Of a DNA stretch of 64,000 nt, positions 41,111 to 55,473 are shown piece by piece; the stretch's first letter is position 1, and the number at the start of each line of letters is the position of its first letter. Origin of the DNA: Sinotaia quadrata (Eukaryota > Mollusca > Gastropoda > Architaenioglossa > Viviparidae). The translations under genes and the position numbers were made by a program. The DNA lies in NCBI GenBank assembly GCA_028829895.1, contig CM054179.1:104878875-104942874 (forward strand). Direction: 5' to 3'. The notes below the pieces were generated by a model, which worked only from the letters and a program-made list of their open reading frames with translations, was not told the DNA's origin and searched no databases.

Positions 41111-42959
41111 AAGCTGTCCTTCTGAAGCATTGCCGGAAGTAAACAAAGATCGCAGAGTTATATTTTAAAATAAACTTTTGATGTTTTCATAGTTTCTATC
41201 AGTATGTCATTGCTTATCATTTATTGTCTCTTACACAGGCTCTTCCTAAATGCTTTCAAATGCCAACAATACGATTTTGTTTCAAATATATATATATTTC
41301 TTGTAAGTGTTTGTAAATAAATCATTTGATTCTGATCTTGAACTAAAAATAATCTACGTTATTTTATAATGTTTGTTTCAAATTTCATCATCATCATCAT
41401 CACCACCACCAGCATCATCATTTTCATCATCGTTGGCATCGTCATCATAGTCGTCGTCCTTACCATCATCATCATCATCATCATTTTATTTATTTTACAT
41501 TTTTGTTCATTCTCTCGTTTACATCTCTCATTGTATATGTTATGCTTCACATTATATGTTTACCCTTTTTCACTTTTCACATCACACGTATTACTTTAAT
41601 CACCCCTCACTTCACACATTTCATTTCACTTTTCTCTCTTCACTGTTATTCTTGTTCTTTACAGACTATCATTTCACAAGTTCCTTCGTTTACTTATTGC
41701 ATTCACATCTTGCAACAAGTTTCACTTCACTCCTTTCATACATTTTTCAGTTCTCTATTCACAGATTGTTATATGATTGTCCATGAAATTCTGCTAAAGT
41801 GACTAGCTATGTCCATGAAAGATTGCTAAAGTGACTAGCTATGTCCATGAAAGATTTATAAGTGACTGTTATTTCCATGAAAGACTGTTAAATAACAGCT
41901 ACGTCTGTAAAAATCAAATCCAAAACAACCCATTAAAGAAATTAACCCAACCAGAACAAGAATTAACTCCCAGTCAATCCAGTTTAAAAAGAAATAATTT
42001 AAACCTATGTTTTAAGCCTATTATATTTTTTCCGACTAAACAACATTATTGCAAAACAGATTTTTTGTAAAAAAAAAAATGTACTCATAATACATTTCAA
42101 AAAGTAAATACTATTAATTAAAATAAAATATACTTGCATTTTTAAACTGCATTGTTTACGAAGATAGCAAAAACAAGGATAATCCACGCCTAATAGAAAA
42201 CCCTAGACCTTGCTCCAGTGTAAAACAAAACAAACACCCACACACATACACACGCACGCACGCACACACAATAATAGCATGAATAACCGGGAAAATAATT
42301 AGGCAACTCACAACCAATTGCTGCAACACAGACAGAATCTAGACCACGTGAATGCTGTGCTAAAAATATGACGTCACTATTTTCTAATCAAATTTAGCGC
42401 TTATGTCCATTCTGTTACAGCTTCATTATTGATAAAAGTTAATGTAATTAATCATGATATTGCCAAAAAACTCAACAATTGTTTTACTTTTATTCTATTT
42501 ATTTACTGTGAAGGCTTGGGTCAACCAGTAGGATTGTTTTCCCCATTGACCCAAATCAGTTTTCTTTTAAATCACTTAATTATATCAGCGAGAACATGTT
42601 GACCATGGACTCTGCGTAGTCATGCGAGATTGACACACGTCATTTTGACTTCTCGTGTGTTGTGACCACAAAACCTTAACGCGAAGGATGCTCGCTCGTA
42701 AAACTGATGAGGAAAAATAAAGGACGACCTGGCTTGATATCAAGCAATTCTCCGCATTCTTTTATCGCCTAACTACGCAAAGGGACTTAACCCAAATTAT
42801 TGATATTCTCGAATCATGCTCGATACAGATTCGTAGTGGCACTACTTTTGACAGCAGTGAAGTATTATTTGAGATATTTATGGCATCAGAAATTTAGGCA
42901 GGCTTTGATAGCTTTTTTTTCAATTATTGTTTGGCTGTCACATTTTTCATCTTACTCAG

Positions 42960-43078
42960 AGTGAGACTGACTGTTGAGGGCTTTGCGGCGTTTTGAATGG
43001 AAACGCAGTTTGGTTTAACGTTTTTTGTGATATATTCCGGTTTGCGCTGTCTTGTGTTTTTTACTCGCGATGTCCTTG
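42960..43078 (+). CDS. Gene 3 first coding exon: signal peptide (ATG at 42997)
   Basis: Candidate acceptor catcttactcag ends at 42959, as in gene 2. The ATG at 42997 opens [20 protein letters not shown] then FFTRDVL. The hydrophobic core is clear. Donor CTTG|gtgagt leaves phase 1 and joins GGT (Gly). ATG to donor is 82 nt, the same as gene 2, which supports this start. Confidence 0.7.
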
Positions 43079-43226
43079 GTGAGTTAATATACGCAAGTAA
43101 GAAATTATTTTATTTTTCCTCATGCATCATTGTGCATTCTGATAAACTGAGAAAACAATTGATCTTAATACAGATAGATAGATAGATAGATGGATAGATA
43201 GATAGGTAAGTAGGTAGGTAGGTAGG

Positions 43227-43319
<93 letters not shown>

Positions 43320-43455
43320 GGATAGATAGATAGATGCATGTAGCGAAGTATACTTACCCATCTCTATGTTTGTGTGCTTGCTACATGCACCCTAAATGTA
43401 TTTTATATTTATGGAGCGAACACTCAGTAGTAGTACACACTCTACAGCATTTAAA

Positions 43456-43497
<42 letters not shown>

Positions 43498-46400
43498 TCA
43501 CGTTTACAATTATTTCAAATTATAATTTGGAATTTTCCCTTCCTAAAGGAATATGGCGTACTCATTTATTATTTTTGCTTTAAAATTCCTCCGTTGTACT
43601 CTGTCTTCTTTATATTTCCTGGAGACATGCCGTTCATTTTCCGTTGGCAGTATTTTTCCTTCACGTTTGATCCGTAAGACATCTGCTTATCTGTCCTTAC
43701 TATCAGTGTCAGTCGTCATTTTAATTTTCTTCAGATTCAAAGAAATTGCAGTTTCTTTCTATTGCAGTTTTGTTGTTTAAGTTCCAAGTTTAAGAATGCA
43801 TTAAAATCGTGTGATTAAAAATTGATTAAAATTATGCCCCCTCCCCCTTCCCCCCCCCCCCGGACTTCATGTAATTACTAGACTCTGACAGATTTAATTG
43901 ACGTTTGAAGAAATGAGAGAAATTGTTGTTTGAAAAGTATTAAACAAAATATTACAACAGCAACAATTGCATAATCAGTACTATCACCATCGTTTTATAT
44001 ATATTACAACTTTAATCAGTTTCCAAATATATATATTTGTTTTGTAGGCATATACATAATGTTTTAGTTGCATTATCAGTTTGTTAACATACACACATAC
44101 ATACATATTTATATATTGTAGGAATATAAATCATGTTTCTTGCATTATCTGTTTGTAGCTATACAAAACTCTTAAAAGTATACCTTATCAACTGGTGGCT
44201 TTAAAAAGTTAGTTGCATACATTATCAGTTGTTTGCTTTATGAAATTATTGCAAACATTGTTAGTTGTTTGCTTTATAAAGTTGTTATATACATTATATA
44301 TTTATTGCTTTATAAAGTTCTTTCATACATTATATATATTTATTACATACATTTTGAGTTGTTTGCTTTATAAAATTATTGCATACATCATCAGTTGCAT
44401 TTATAATGAACCATATTGCACACACTAACATGTGGCAGCTTTATTAATCATGTCTGTCTTTATTTTCATTATCATGGATATCTTACAAGCTTTTGCGCAT
44501 ACACTTTAGATTTATCATTTCTGTTATGCATTTTACTTTTATAATTTGTACTACACAGCACTGATTTATATTTTCTGTTACACACTTTCGCTTTATTATT
44601 TTTGAAACGCACATTAGTTGTATAATTTCTGTTATCTCACTTTTGTTTATTAGTTAGCTTTATAATTTCTTGTACCACACTGTCTATTACTATAAAATAT
44701 TTTAGTCCTTCCTTCGGACTGTTTCACATTTTCAGAATATTTTCTATTAGTATCTTCTAAAATGGTATTCTGTTGTTTGTAATGGCCTTTGCATTGAGCT
44801 AACATAGTGCGATTCAGAATATTTTCTATTAGTATCTTGTAAAATGGTGTTCTGTTGTTTGCAATGGCCTTTACATTAAGCCAACATACTGCAATATACT
44901 CTACGAGTTCATTACTTCTTCTTTAACCGGTTTTTCAACAAAAAAATTCTACTTTTTATTGGACACAGACCCTGTAAGTTTTTAGATGTACCACTGTATA
45001 GTTTTGCAAGCCTTCAAAACTAAACTTCGCTTTCGGTCTCATATACTTTTTTTACCTGAACTATTCGGAGTCTAGTTTTGCAGGCCTTCTCTGTAGTGAA
45101 TGATTGCATCTGAACACGCCTCCCTAAGTACCGTTTCTCTAACTCACTATTTCAAAGGTGACGTAACAATGAACACGTTGCAGACTGAATTTGTTCGACT
45201 GGTGCAGTGCAGTGAACGCTTGGGTCCAGATACCCTGGTTGCGATGAACGTGTATGAAACGCGTAATGACGTGGTGCTGGTGAGCTACCTGCTTATGAAC
45301 TCCAACTGTCAATCCATCGCGACCTTTGGCCATTGTAGTGTTGAAAATGGTGTCGCCACCTTGCAGGCTCTCCTGAATTTAAGCGAAGGGGAGACTAGGC
45401 AGTATGGGTGTAATGTGACGGCCATCTTGCAGAGTGGCAGATCGAGAATGACGAAATATGTTTTGAACGTCACTATACCATGTGAGTGATCAAGAATGAC
45501 AATAATCTATCTATCTCTATATCTATCTATCTATCTATCTATCTATAAATTACTCAAGTTTGTACATCGACACACGAATACACAACACACACGCACTCAC
45601 ACTGTATTTATTACGTACACATGGATACAATTATATTCACACACTAACGCATATGCGCGCACTTTTGTTCTTGCCATCATAAGCACACGCATACATTACA
45701 CTACTCATCACGACTACACACACATTAGCAACCATACACCACTTTTGTCGTAAGTGTTTTTCTCAAGAGAGCTAATGAAGTCCTTTCACGAATACAAAGA
45801 AAGATAATCACCACTTTAGGACGATCCCTAGTTTGTGGAGTCAGGATTTCAAAAGAGGTCAAGTTCATCTTTATTACTCATTGTGCGTTTAGTCTCCTAA
45901 CCTCTGACCCATTTTTAACCCACTTTTATCTCAGCATCTAAGAAGTGAAGCTTATCAAACATATTTGTAATCCCGTGTTAGAATATTTACTGAAGTTTAT
46001 ATACAAAAGATAAGATTTCATACGCATACACAATAGTGCTTTTTCAATTCACACACAATAGTGACATTTCAATTAACACACAATAGTGACATTTCAATTA
46101 ACACACAATAGTGACATTTCAATTAACACATAATAGTGGCATTTCAATTAACACACAATAGTGACATTTCAATTAACACAATAGTGACATTTCAATTAAC
46201 ACAATAGTGGCATTTCAATTAACACACAATAGTGACATTTCAATTAATACAATAGAGACATTTCAATTAACACACAATAATGACATTTCAATTAACACAC
46301 AACAGTGACATTTCAATTCACACACAATAGTGACATTTCAATTAACACAATAGTGACATTTCAATTAACACAATAGTGACATTTCAATTAACACACAATA

Positions 46401-48606
46401 GTGACATTTCAATTAACACACAATAGTGACATTTCAATTCACACACAATAGTGACATTTCAATTAACACATAGTGACATTTCAATTAACACACAATAGTG
46501 ACATTTCAATTCACACAATAGTGACATTTCAATTAACACACAAAAGTGACATTTCAATTACACAATAGTAAGTGACATTTCAATTAACACAAAATAGGGA
46601 CATTTCAATTCACACAATAGTGACATTTCAATTAACACACAATAGTGACATTTCAATTCACACACAATAGTAACATTTCAATACACACAAACAGTGACGG
46701 TACATGCTGTTTATATTTGTACAGCCAGGAAAAAGTAACTCCTCTGATTTGATGTTCGTGGTCATAATTTCCTCCTCTTAGCGAACGAAGTGACATCACA
46801 GTCATTCGAAAAATGACCAGGCGTGACCAATCTTTCGATACCGGATTGAAATCCAACCTAAAACAATTAGTTCCTCGTCTGTTTATTGCGTGTGTTAATT
46901 GGGCTAAAGTCACTAACTTTATTTTGTTGGCTATCTATATATCGTTTTAATGAAAGTGTTATGTGTGTTTTAATCATTTCGTTTTCTGTTGCCTTTGACA
47001 TTGTTGCATGATTCATCCTACCCCCCTCCCCAAGTTATCACTGAACAATAGGTTTAACGGCACACAGAAAGTGCAAGTGAGAACTCTAACGTCCTAAACG
47101 GGAACATATCTGTGCTTTGCTCACGTTATAACTTCCCTTGTTTTGTTTTTTTTGCCAGGGACTACCACAACTTCAACCACTACCTCTGCCTCTACCACTT
47201 TGGCCGACTTCACGACTGAAAAGCAAACAGGTTGTTTAGTAACTATGTCCGTCTTTATGTGCTGCAGAGTTTGCAAGTGTCATTTTTGTCTTTAACTTGT
47301 TGTGTTGTAGAGTTTTCACGTGTTATATATGTCTTTGCTATATCTTGTGTTGTAGAGTTTGCAATTGTCATATTTGTCTTTATGATATCTTGATGTGTTG
47401 CAGAGTTCACAATTGTCATATCTGTCTTTATGATATCTTGATGTGTTGTAGAGTTTGCAATTGTCATATTTGTCTTTGCTTTATCTTGCTGTGTTGTAGA
47501 GTTTGCAATTGTCATATTTGTCTTTGTGATATCTTGATGTGTTTTGTAGAATTCGCAAGTGTCATATTCGTCTTTATGGATATCTTGTTTTGCTGTAGAG
47601 TTTGCAATTGTCATATTTGTCTTTATGATATCTTGATGTGTTGAAGACTTTGCAATTGTCATATTTGTCTTTAACAGTGTTATTGTTTAGTGAGTTAATT
47701 ACTGTATTACTGTTTACTGGGTTAAATACTGCATTATTGTTTACTAATTCAAATACTGTATTACTGTTTTCTAAACACTGTATTGTTGTTTTCTGAATTC
47801 AACACGATACTTCTGTTTTCTAAGTTAAACTATGTATTATTGATTTATGGGTCAAACACTGTATTATTTTGTTTTCTGAGTTTAACACTGTATTATTTAT
47901 TGTTTTCTGAGGTTAACATTGTATTATTATTTTTGCTTAACAATTCAGTGGGGCTCACAGCAGATTCCTGGAACTCTAGCGGTAAGTCATGTGTGATATT
48001 ATGTTAATACACGCTCCCTCTCTTTGTGCAGTGCATGTGTATGATTGTATCTAAACACTATCTCTTTATGCTGTGCACGTGTATGATTGTATCTACACGC
48101 TCCCTCTCTTTGTGCAATGCATGTGTATGATTGTATCTTTCTGGTTATCTTCTTCTTCCTTCCTCTCCCCCCCCCCCCTCTAGTGATCATTTTTATTTTT
48201 ATTATCTGACTTACTACTTTGCGTGGCTTAATTCTGACTTGCAAACACATTTATACACTGAAATAAAATTAAAGCTGCCTGCAAATTCGTCTGTAATATA
48301 CGCATTATGATTCATAAGTTTCCTTAAACACTCACATTTCTGACCCGTATCTAGTACAGGTAAAACTCTTAACGATACTAGCACGTGATTTCAGAGAACT
48401 GTATACTGTTCTTATTAATACAGATGGCATTTATTATGACATATTAAAAACAAATAAGCACTACAACTTTCGTGTTGTGATGATCTGTTCTCTTGTTGTG
48501 CAGACACTAAAGTGGCGTGGGGAGCTTTCACCGCAGTCGCCGTACTCCTTGGCATCTTGATAATAGCTAACGTCATTTTTTGCGGGCTAACACTCACATC
48601 AAAAGG

Positions 48607-48648
<42 letters not shown>

Positions 48649-48821
48649 TGTGTGTGTGCGTAGGTTTTTTTTCGTGTGTAGGGGTGGTGGTGAATGCATG
48701 TTTGCGTGCGTATATGTGTGTGTGTGTGTGTGTGTGCGTGCGTGCGTAGATTTTTTCGTGTGTAGGGGTGGTGGTGAATGTATGTGTGCGTGCGTATATA
48801 TATATATGTGTATGTGCGTGC

Positions 48822-48856
<35 letters not shown>

Positions 48857-51417
48857 GCTATTCGTTTAGAAGGTTTTATATATAGTACATCATTCCATCA
48901 GAACACAGAATATTGAGGCATTACCTCGCTTGTATTTGTACACTGAATATGACAGTATGTGTGTATGTTTGGTTCCCTATTTGTGTGAATTCTCATCAGT
49001 GTTATTAATAATTCTAACTGATTGTCATTTTCTCTGTAAGTTTAATTCAAAAATGCAAATAATAACTAGCAATAACGGTTCACATACTTTATATAAGTCG
49101 TTGTATTATTCATCATCGCTATCAAATTCGAAAAGTACTTTAAAAAAATATTCATAGAAGAAACAATGAATATTTTAAACTTAAATCTAATGATGAAACA
49201 TTAGCACAACGTTCAAGAGTATGAAGCTACTTGCCTTTCTCACGCCTATACAGCACTCGAGGAAATTGAATTGAAAGCCATCAAGTGTGACGAGCCTGTT
49301 TTGTTCGTGTTGTATTCAAACAAACTCCAAGTCTCAACGATCACTGCCTCACTGTGTGTCGTTTTGTCATTTATTTTTCTTCCCCCACTCCCGCCCCGTT
49401 ATAAACAAATTTAGGTGGCTTGGGTAGGTCTGTGGGTGTCAGATGTGTACGTTCCTTTAAAGGTGTGAGAGCGTGTACGTACCTGTACAGATGTGAGAGT
49501 GTGTACATACATGTACAGATGTGAGAGCGTGTACGTACATGTACAGGTGTGAGAGTGTGTACATACATGTACAGATGTGAGAGCGTGTACGTACATGTAC
49601 AGGTGTGAGAGTGTGTACATACATGTACAGATGTGAGAGTGTGTACGTACCTGTATAGATGTGAGAGTGTGTACATACATGTACAGGTGTGAGAGTGTGT
49701 ACGTACCTGTATAGATGTGAGAGTGTGTACATACATGTACAGGTGTGAGAGTGTGTACGTACATGTACAGGTGTGAGAGTGTGTACGTACCTTTACAACG
49801 CTAACAGCGCAGATCTACTCGACTATGTCGTTCCTCTCGCCCTCCAACTCGGGCCACACGTCTGTCTGCGCAATTAAACACTGATGCGCAAAAAAGCCAG
49901 ATTTATACCTAGACTTGATGATATTTTTATTACCTTCATTCGAAATCTTACAATTTACCAGAATTTGCTTTTGTATTAATCTCCCCTTTTCCGCACTTTC
50001 TCTCTCGTTCGCACCCATCCTTTGTTTATGCGAAAAATACGTCATTCATTCTTCAGGAAACCCAGTGTATCTATCATAACTATGTTACTATAGAAATGTA
50101 AATGTATTATCTTAAGAATTTCTTCAAGTAATTTTCGGTAGATTTTATGGATAAACATCAGCCTAGCTTTTCTTCATCAGACTGATAATGCAAGTTGTTT
50201 GTTTTCATAAAACAATTTCTTGTTTATCTGACTATTGATCATACATCCAATAGTTTGTGTGTTGAATTTTTAAAAATAAGTTTTCCCTTTGTCGTGTATT
50301 TGATTATGCATTCATCGGTTCATCTGTCTGCTTTTTCTAGCAATATATTTGTTTGTCGGCCTGTCCTTCATGCACCAATCTTTTTTCTCTCAGCTCGATA
50401 TCGGTGTACACTTCCAGAATAACGTTTTTCGATTACATCTTTTGGCTTTTTAATTTTACTATCATACTTTATTTCCCTCGGGATTATGTGATTTTAAGCT
50501 GAAACTAATGAAACAGGACGATTAGTAAGTAAAGTAATGAAAGTACTGTTAGTAAGTAAAGTAATGAAGCAGTACGATTAGTAAGTAAGTAATGAAAGTA
50601 CTATTAGTAAGTAAAGTAATAAAACAGTACGATTAATAAGTAAAGTAATACAATACAATAAAAAAAAACAATGCGATTAGTAAGTAGAATAATGGAACAG
50701 TTCTATAATAAGTGAATTCTCTTTCAGATGCTTGGTGCAAGAGGAAGATAATTTCCTGTAGCTCCACAGCGGTTCCGCATGGAACGAAACTGTTCGGGAG
50801 ACCTATACAGGAACTAGCACCCGGCACAAAGAGTCGAGGGTGGGTAAGGAGGGACACTACTACTGGAGCGTCTCTACCACCCTCCTTCAACTCCACCTCT
50901 AAACCCCCCAGCATCCCAGCACCCTTGCCGCCCAGGAACGTGCGAGTTATGCAATACGAGAACCCGTTGCCACTGTCAGGTGCTCACTTCCTTCAAGTAT
51001 CAGGTGTGTTATAATACGAGAACCAGTTGCATCTCATTCTGTCAGGTGCTCACTTCCTTCAGGTATCAGGTGTGTTATAATACGAGAACCAGTTGCATCT
51101 CATTCTGTCAGGTGCTCACTTCCTTCAGGTATCAGGTGTGTTATAATACGAGAACCAGTTGCATCTCATTCTGTCAGGTGCTCACTTCCTTCAGGTATCA
51201 GGTGTGTTATCATAATACGAGAACCAGTTGCACTTTTCAGGTGCTCACTTCCTTCAGGTATCAGGTGTGTTATTATAATACAACAAATGAAAAAAGTAAA
51301 CTAGAGTAGATTTTATTTATTGCCTGACGTTACCTGGAAAAGATATTTTATTTACTTAACCTAAGGTCACTTAAACAATTATGTGTATCTTCGTATATAT
51401 TTATTTGTGTGTGTGTT

Positions 51418-51461
<44 letters not shown>

Positions 51462-51957
51462 GTTGCTAGCAAGATTTCAGTTTTATACGTCATTTCAAAA
51501 TATTAGCGTAACTGACAAATAAAAGTGGAAAGAAAGAAGACCCTTTAAATATCATTGTTATACATGCTTTCCGTACAGCAAATTGTTTCAACAAAGGAAA
51601 ACGGAATAAAAAGAAATGTAAATTTCTAGATTAATTTTGTGAGTATTGTCTATAAAATAGTCCCTAAATAATTTTCTTTATAAATATTAAGTTCAAATAT
51701 TATTGTAATTTTAAAGCTAATTATTGAAGACTTTTAAAATAAAATTGCTTGCAGATGACGATAAGTGCACATCTTCCGACGGGTCAACATCCGGGTACAA
51801 GAAGCCATACAGCAGTCTAGACAGCGAGATCAAAGAGAAGCTTAGACGTCTCTATCCCAGCAGATCGCGTTTGTGTCGTGTTCCAGGCTTTGAAAGAAAT
51901 ACTCATACTACGTCATTAGAAATTGGGTACTCGTCATCCAGTGCATCCAATGCTTAA
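42960..51957 (+). CDS. Gene 3: Ig-like single-pass membrane receptor, 363 aa model
   Basis: Coding exons: 42997-43078, 45158-45481, 47159-47230, 47949-47981, 48504-48605, 50728-51003, 51755-51957. The total is 1092 nt, all introns phase 1. Order: signal peptide (1 to about 23), Ig-like domain (28-135), Thr-rich stalk plus a second short stalk exon (136-170), TM (about 175-197), tail (205-363) with Y281 (YENP) and Y311 (YKKP). It is a diverged paralogue of gene 2 with the same exon plan plus one 33-nt exon. A surface receptor role is inferred from this layout. It has no catalytic domain and I know no name for it. The tail-exon donor sits in a 66-bp repeat. Confidence 0.75.
43170..43335 (+). 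repeat. (GATA)n with GGTA block, microsatellite
   Basis: About 160 bp of GATA units with a central GTAGGTAG block, in intron 1 of gene 3. Confidence 0.97.
43457..43495. repeat. (TA)n microsatellite
   Basis: Pure TA run of about 19 units, in intron 1 of gene 3. Confidence 0.95.
45158..45481 (+). CDS. Gene 3 Ig-like domain exon
   Basis: Acceptor tcactatttcaaag (AAG, less common) and donor CCAT|gtgagt flank 324 nt, phase 1-1. It starts [18 protein letters not shown]. The four Cys are LVQC, SNC, GHC and YGC, matching genes 1, 2 and 4. Other shared blocks are AMNVYET and [15 protein letters not shown] sites are possible N-glycosylation sites. The domain ends KYVLNVTIP. Unlike genes 1 and 2, the donor is not repeated; a short TCTA tract follows. 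Confidence 0.85.
45507..45548 (+). repeat. (ATCT)n microsatellite
   Basis: About ten units, starting 25 bp after the Ig-exon donor of gene 3. Confidence 0.9.
46028..46692 (+). repeat. 25-bp minisatellite, about 27 copies
   Basis: Units contain tagtgacatttcaattaaca with cacaa. Some units are 19-23 bp through loss of the second aca. In intron 2 of gene 3. Confidence 0.95.
47159..47230 (+). CDS. Gene 3 Thr-rich stalk exon
   Basis: Acceptor gttttttttgccag and donor AACAG|gttgtt flank 72 nt, phase 1-1. It reads [18 protein letters not shown] then TTEKQT-G. Longer than the stalk exons of genes 1 and 2, same position and phase. Donor gttgtt is weak but resembles the gttgg donors of the TM exons. 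Confidence 0.7.
47232..47675 (+). repeat. 48-bp minisatellite, about 9 copies
   Basis: Units contain gagtttgcaattgtcatatt and tgtctttatgatatcttgat. It begins right at the stalk-exon donor of gene 3. Each unit has a gtgttgtag acceptor-like word. Confidence 0.92.
47949..47981 (+). CDS. Gene 3 short extracellular exon
   Basis: Acceptor gcttaacaattcag and donor TAGCG|gtaagt flank 33 nt, phase 1-1. It reads [12 protein letters not shown]. Not found in genes 1 and 2. The strong donor and matching phase support it; its length alone would not. Confidence 0.55.
48504..48605 (+). CDS. Gene 3 transmembrane exon
   Basis: Acceptor ttctcttgttgtgcag and donor TCAAAAG|gtaggt flank 102 nt, phase 1-1, the same length as in genes 1 and 2. 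It encodes DTKVAWGAF, a hydrophobic helix ([17 protein letters not shown]) and CGLTLTSK. One TM segment is predicted. A long GT tract starts immediately after the donor. Confidence 0.85.
48606..48860 (+). repeat. (GT)n-rich tract
   Basis: Several GT runs with two copies of tgtaggggtggtggtgaatg. The first run overlaps the donor of the gene 3 TM exon and could affect its use. Confidence 0.9.
49450..49795 (+). repeat. 28-bp minisatellite, about 12 copies
   Basis: Units contain gtgtgagagtgtgtac and gtacatgtacag, with a palindromic core gtacatgtac. In intron 5 of gene 3. Confidence 0.93.
50515..50705 (+). repeat. About 29-bp degenerate repeat
   Basis: Units contain gattagtaagtaaagtaatg and cagta. 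About six copies just upstream of the gene 3 tail exon. Confidence 0.8.
50728..51003 (+). CDS. Gene 3 tail exon 1 (Pro-rich, YENP motif)
   Basis: Acceptor gaattctctttcag, phase 1. It starts [10 protein letters not shown], contains [10 protein letters not shown] and [11 protein letters not shown], and ends [13 protein letters not shown] place the end at GTATCAG|gtgtgt (51003) because the ending then aligns residue for residue with gene 2. An alternative donor CTGTCAG|gtgctc (50979) is 24 nt shorter and also in frame. Without splicing, TAA follows after GVL. A Pro-rich stretch may bind SH3 domains, an inference. Confidence 0.7.
50974..51290 (+). repeat. 66-bp repeat carrying the donor of the gene 3 tail exon, 5 copies
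   Basis: Units contain tgtcaggtgctcacttcctt and caggtatcaggtgtgttata. Donor-like TATCAG|gtgtgt ends at 51003, 51069, 51135, 51201 and 51264. The unit keeps phase but carries TAA after each donor, so later donors cannot lengthen the protein. The start unit reads tcaagtatcag, the rest tcaggtatcag. Confidence 0.92.
51410..51460 (+). repeat. (GT)n-(GA)n microsatellite
   Basis: Short compound tract in the last intron of gene 3. Confidence 0.95.
51755..51957 (+). CDS. Gene 3 last coding exon (tail, YKKP motif)
   Basis: Acceptor aaaattgcttgcag, phase 1, open to TAA at 51955-51957. It reads [41 protein letters not shown] and a Ser-rich end. It aligns with gene 2 over the GY-K-x-P, SLD-x-EIK and RLC-x-VPGFE blocks. 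It is 30 codons shorter at the C-terminus. AATAAA words occur at about 53030 and 53271, but the polyadenylation site is not clear. Confidence 0.82.
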
Positions 51958-51992
51958 AGACAATGAATCTAGTCAACTCTCTTCTATGAAGT

Positions 51993-54529
<2,537 letters not shown>

Positions 54530-54530
<1 letters not shown>

Positions 54531-54698
54531 TTGTAGTATTAGTACAATATGTTATTTATTACATAAACATAATTTGATATCAATCAAGCGGGGTAAGGTG
54601 ATCAAATTTAATTTTGTAGTATTAGTACAATATGTTATTTATTACATAAACATAATTTGATATCAATCAAGCGGGGTAAGGTGATCAAATTTAATTTC
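54530..54698 (+). repeat. 84-bp perfect tandem duplication
   Basis: Two copies of a segment starting ttgtagtattagtacaatat and ending ggtgatcaaatttaattt. Confidence 0.92.
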
Positions 54699-54938
54699 GG
54701 TATTTGTGTACATGTGTATTCATATGCGTGTGTATGTATTACACACACACAAACAGAGATATAAAAAGAACCAATGGAAAAATAACAAACAAATGAAAAA
54801 TACAAACAAGCAAAGGAACCAACAATAAGGAAACCCTACACAAAGCGCTTATAAAATGGAGCAAACAACAAATAAATTTAAAAACAACAAAGATTTTTTT
54901 AAAAAACGAGTCATAAGTCATAGACCCTTACAGTGGAT

Positions 54939-55103
54939 CTCGAAAGGAGGATACAAGCTACTGAAATTAGATGATTTCGAAGGTTGCTTGGAATTTCATA
55001 CAGACATCATGTCACGAATGACGAAGTGAGAAACAGAATTAGACAAGCCATTGGGCCCTATGAAGAACTATTGGCCATCGTGAAAAAACGCAAAATGAAA
55101 TGG
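54939..55103 (+). pseudogene. LINE reverse-transcriptase C-terminal fragment
   Basis: In frame from 54939 the sequence reads LERRIQATEIR-stop-FRRLLGISYR, then HHVTNDEVRNRIRQAIGPYE and LLAIVKKRKMKW. This is the well-known region after the reverse-transcriptase domain in non-LTR elements of molluscs and other animals (consensus of type RRLLGISYKDHVTNEEV). A TGA at 54972-54974 replaces what is usually a Cys or Tyr codon. Nothing upstream shows the polymerase core, so it is a short dead fragment. Confidence 0.75.
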
Positions 55104-55440
55104 TATTTTAGTGTCTGTTGTAACTAATGTGTTCACAGTGGCTGGTGTATTTTAGTGTCTCTTATAACTGACTCTTGTAACTGATGTGTTCACAGTGACT
55201 GGTGTATTTTAGTGTCTCTTGTAACTGATGTGTTCACAGTGACTGGTGACTGGTGTATTTTAGTGTCTCTTATAACTGATGTGTTCACAGTGAGTGATGT
55301 ATTTTAGTATCTCTTTAACTGATATGTTCACAGTGGCTGGTGTATTTTAGTGTCTCTTGTAACTGCTGTGTTCACAGTGGTTGGTGTATTTTAGTGCCTC
55401 TTGTCCTTGCTAACTGATGTGTTTTAAAATGCCTCATGTC
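55100..55440 (+). repeat. About 48-bp minisatellite, 6-7 copies
   Basis: Units contain gtattttagtgtctcttgta and actgatgtgttcacagtg. It starts at the end of the LINE fragment. Confidence 0.88.
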
Positions 55441-55473
55441 TTTGCTGAAATCCGCGGGATGTTGTCACCGTCG
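55424..55473 (-). CDS. Gene 4 candidate last coding exon
   Basis: On the minus strand, a weak acceptor cattccttaag is followed in phase 1 by ATVTTSRGFQQRHEAF and TAA. It would complete the frame, but nothing similar exists in the other genes, and other exons may lie between. Confidence 0.22.

Larger units (their letters stand above)
33911..42959. other. Intergenic DNA between genes 2 and 3
   Basis: AT-rich unique DNA plus the minisatellites listed separately. ORFs at 38606-38800, 39556-39807 and 40046-40493 have no recognisable motif or splice context. The part near 42500-42959 should contain the promoter and 5'UTR exon of gene 3, but I cannot place them. Confidence 0.55.

Noticed and set aside
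46028..46692. CRISPR-like array
   Set aside because: Units are head to tail without unique spacers, in an intron of a eukaryotic gene.
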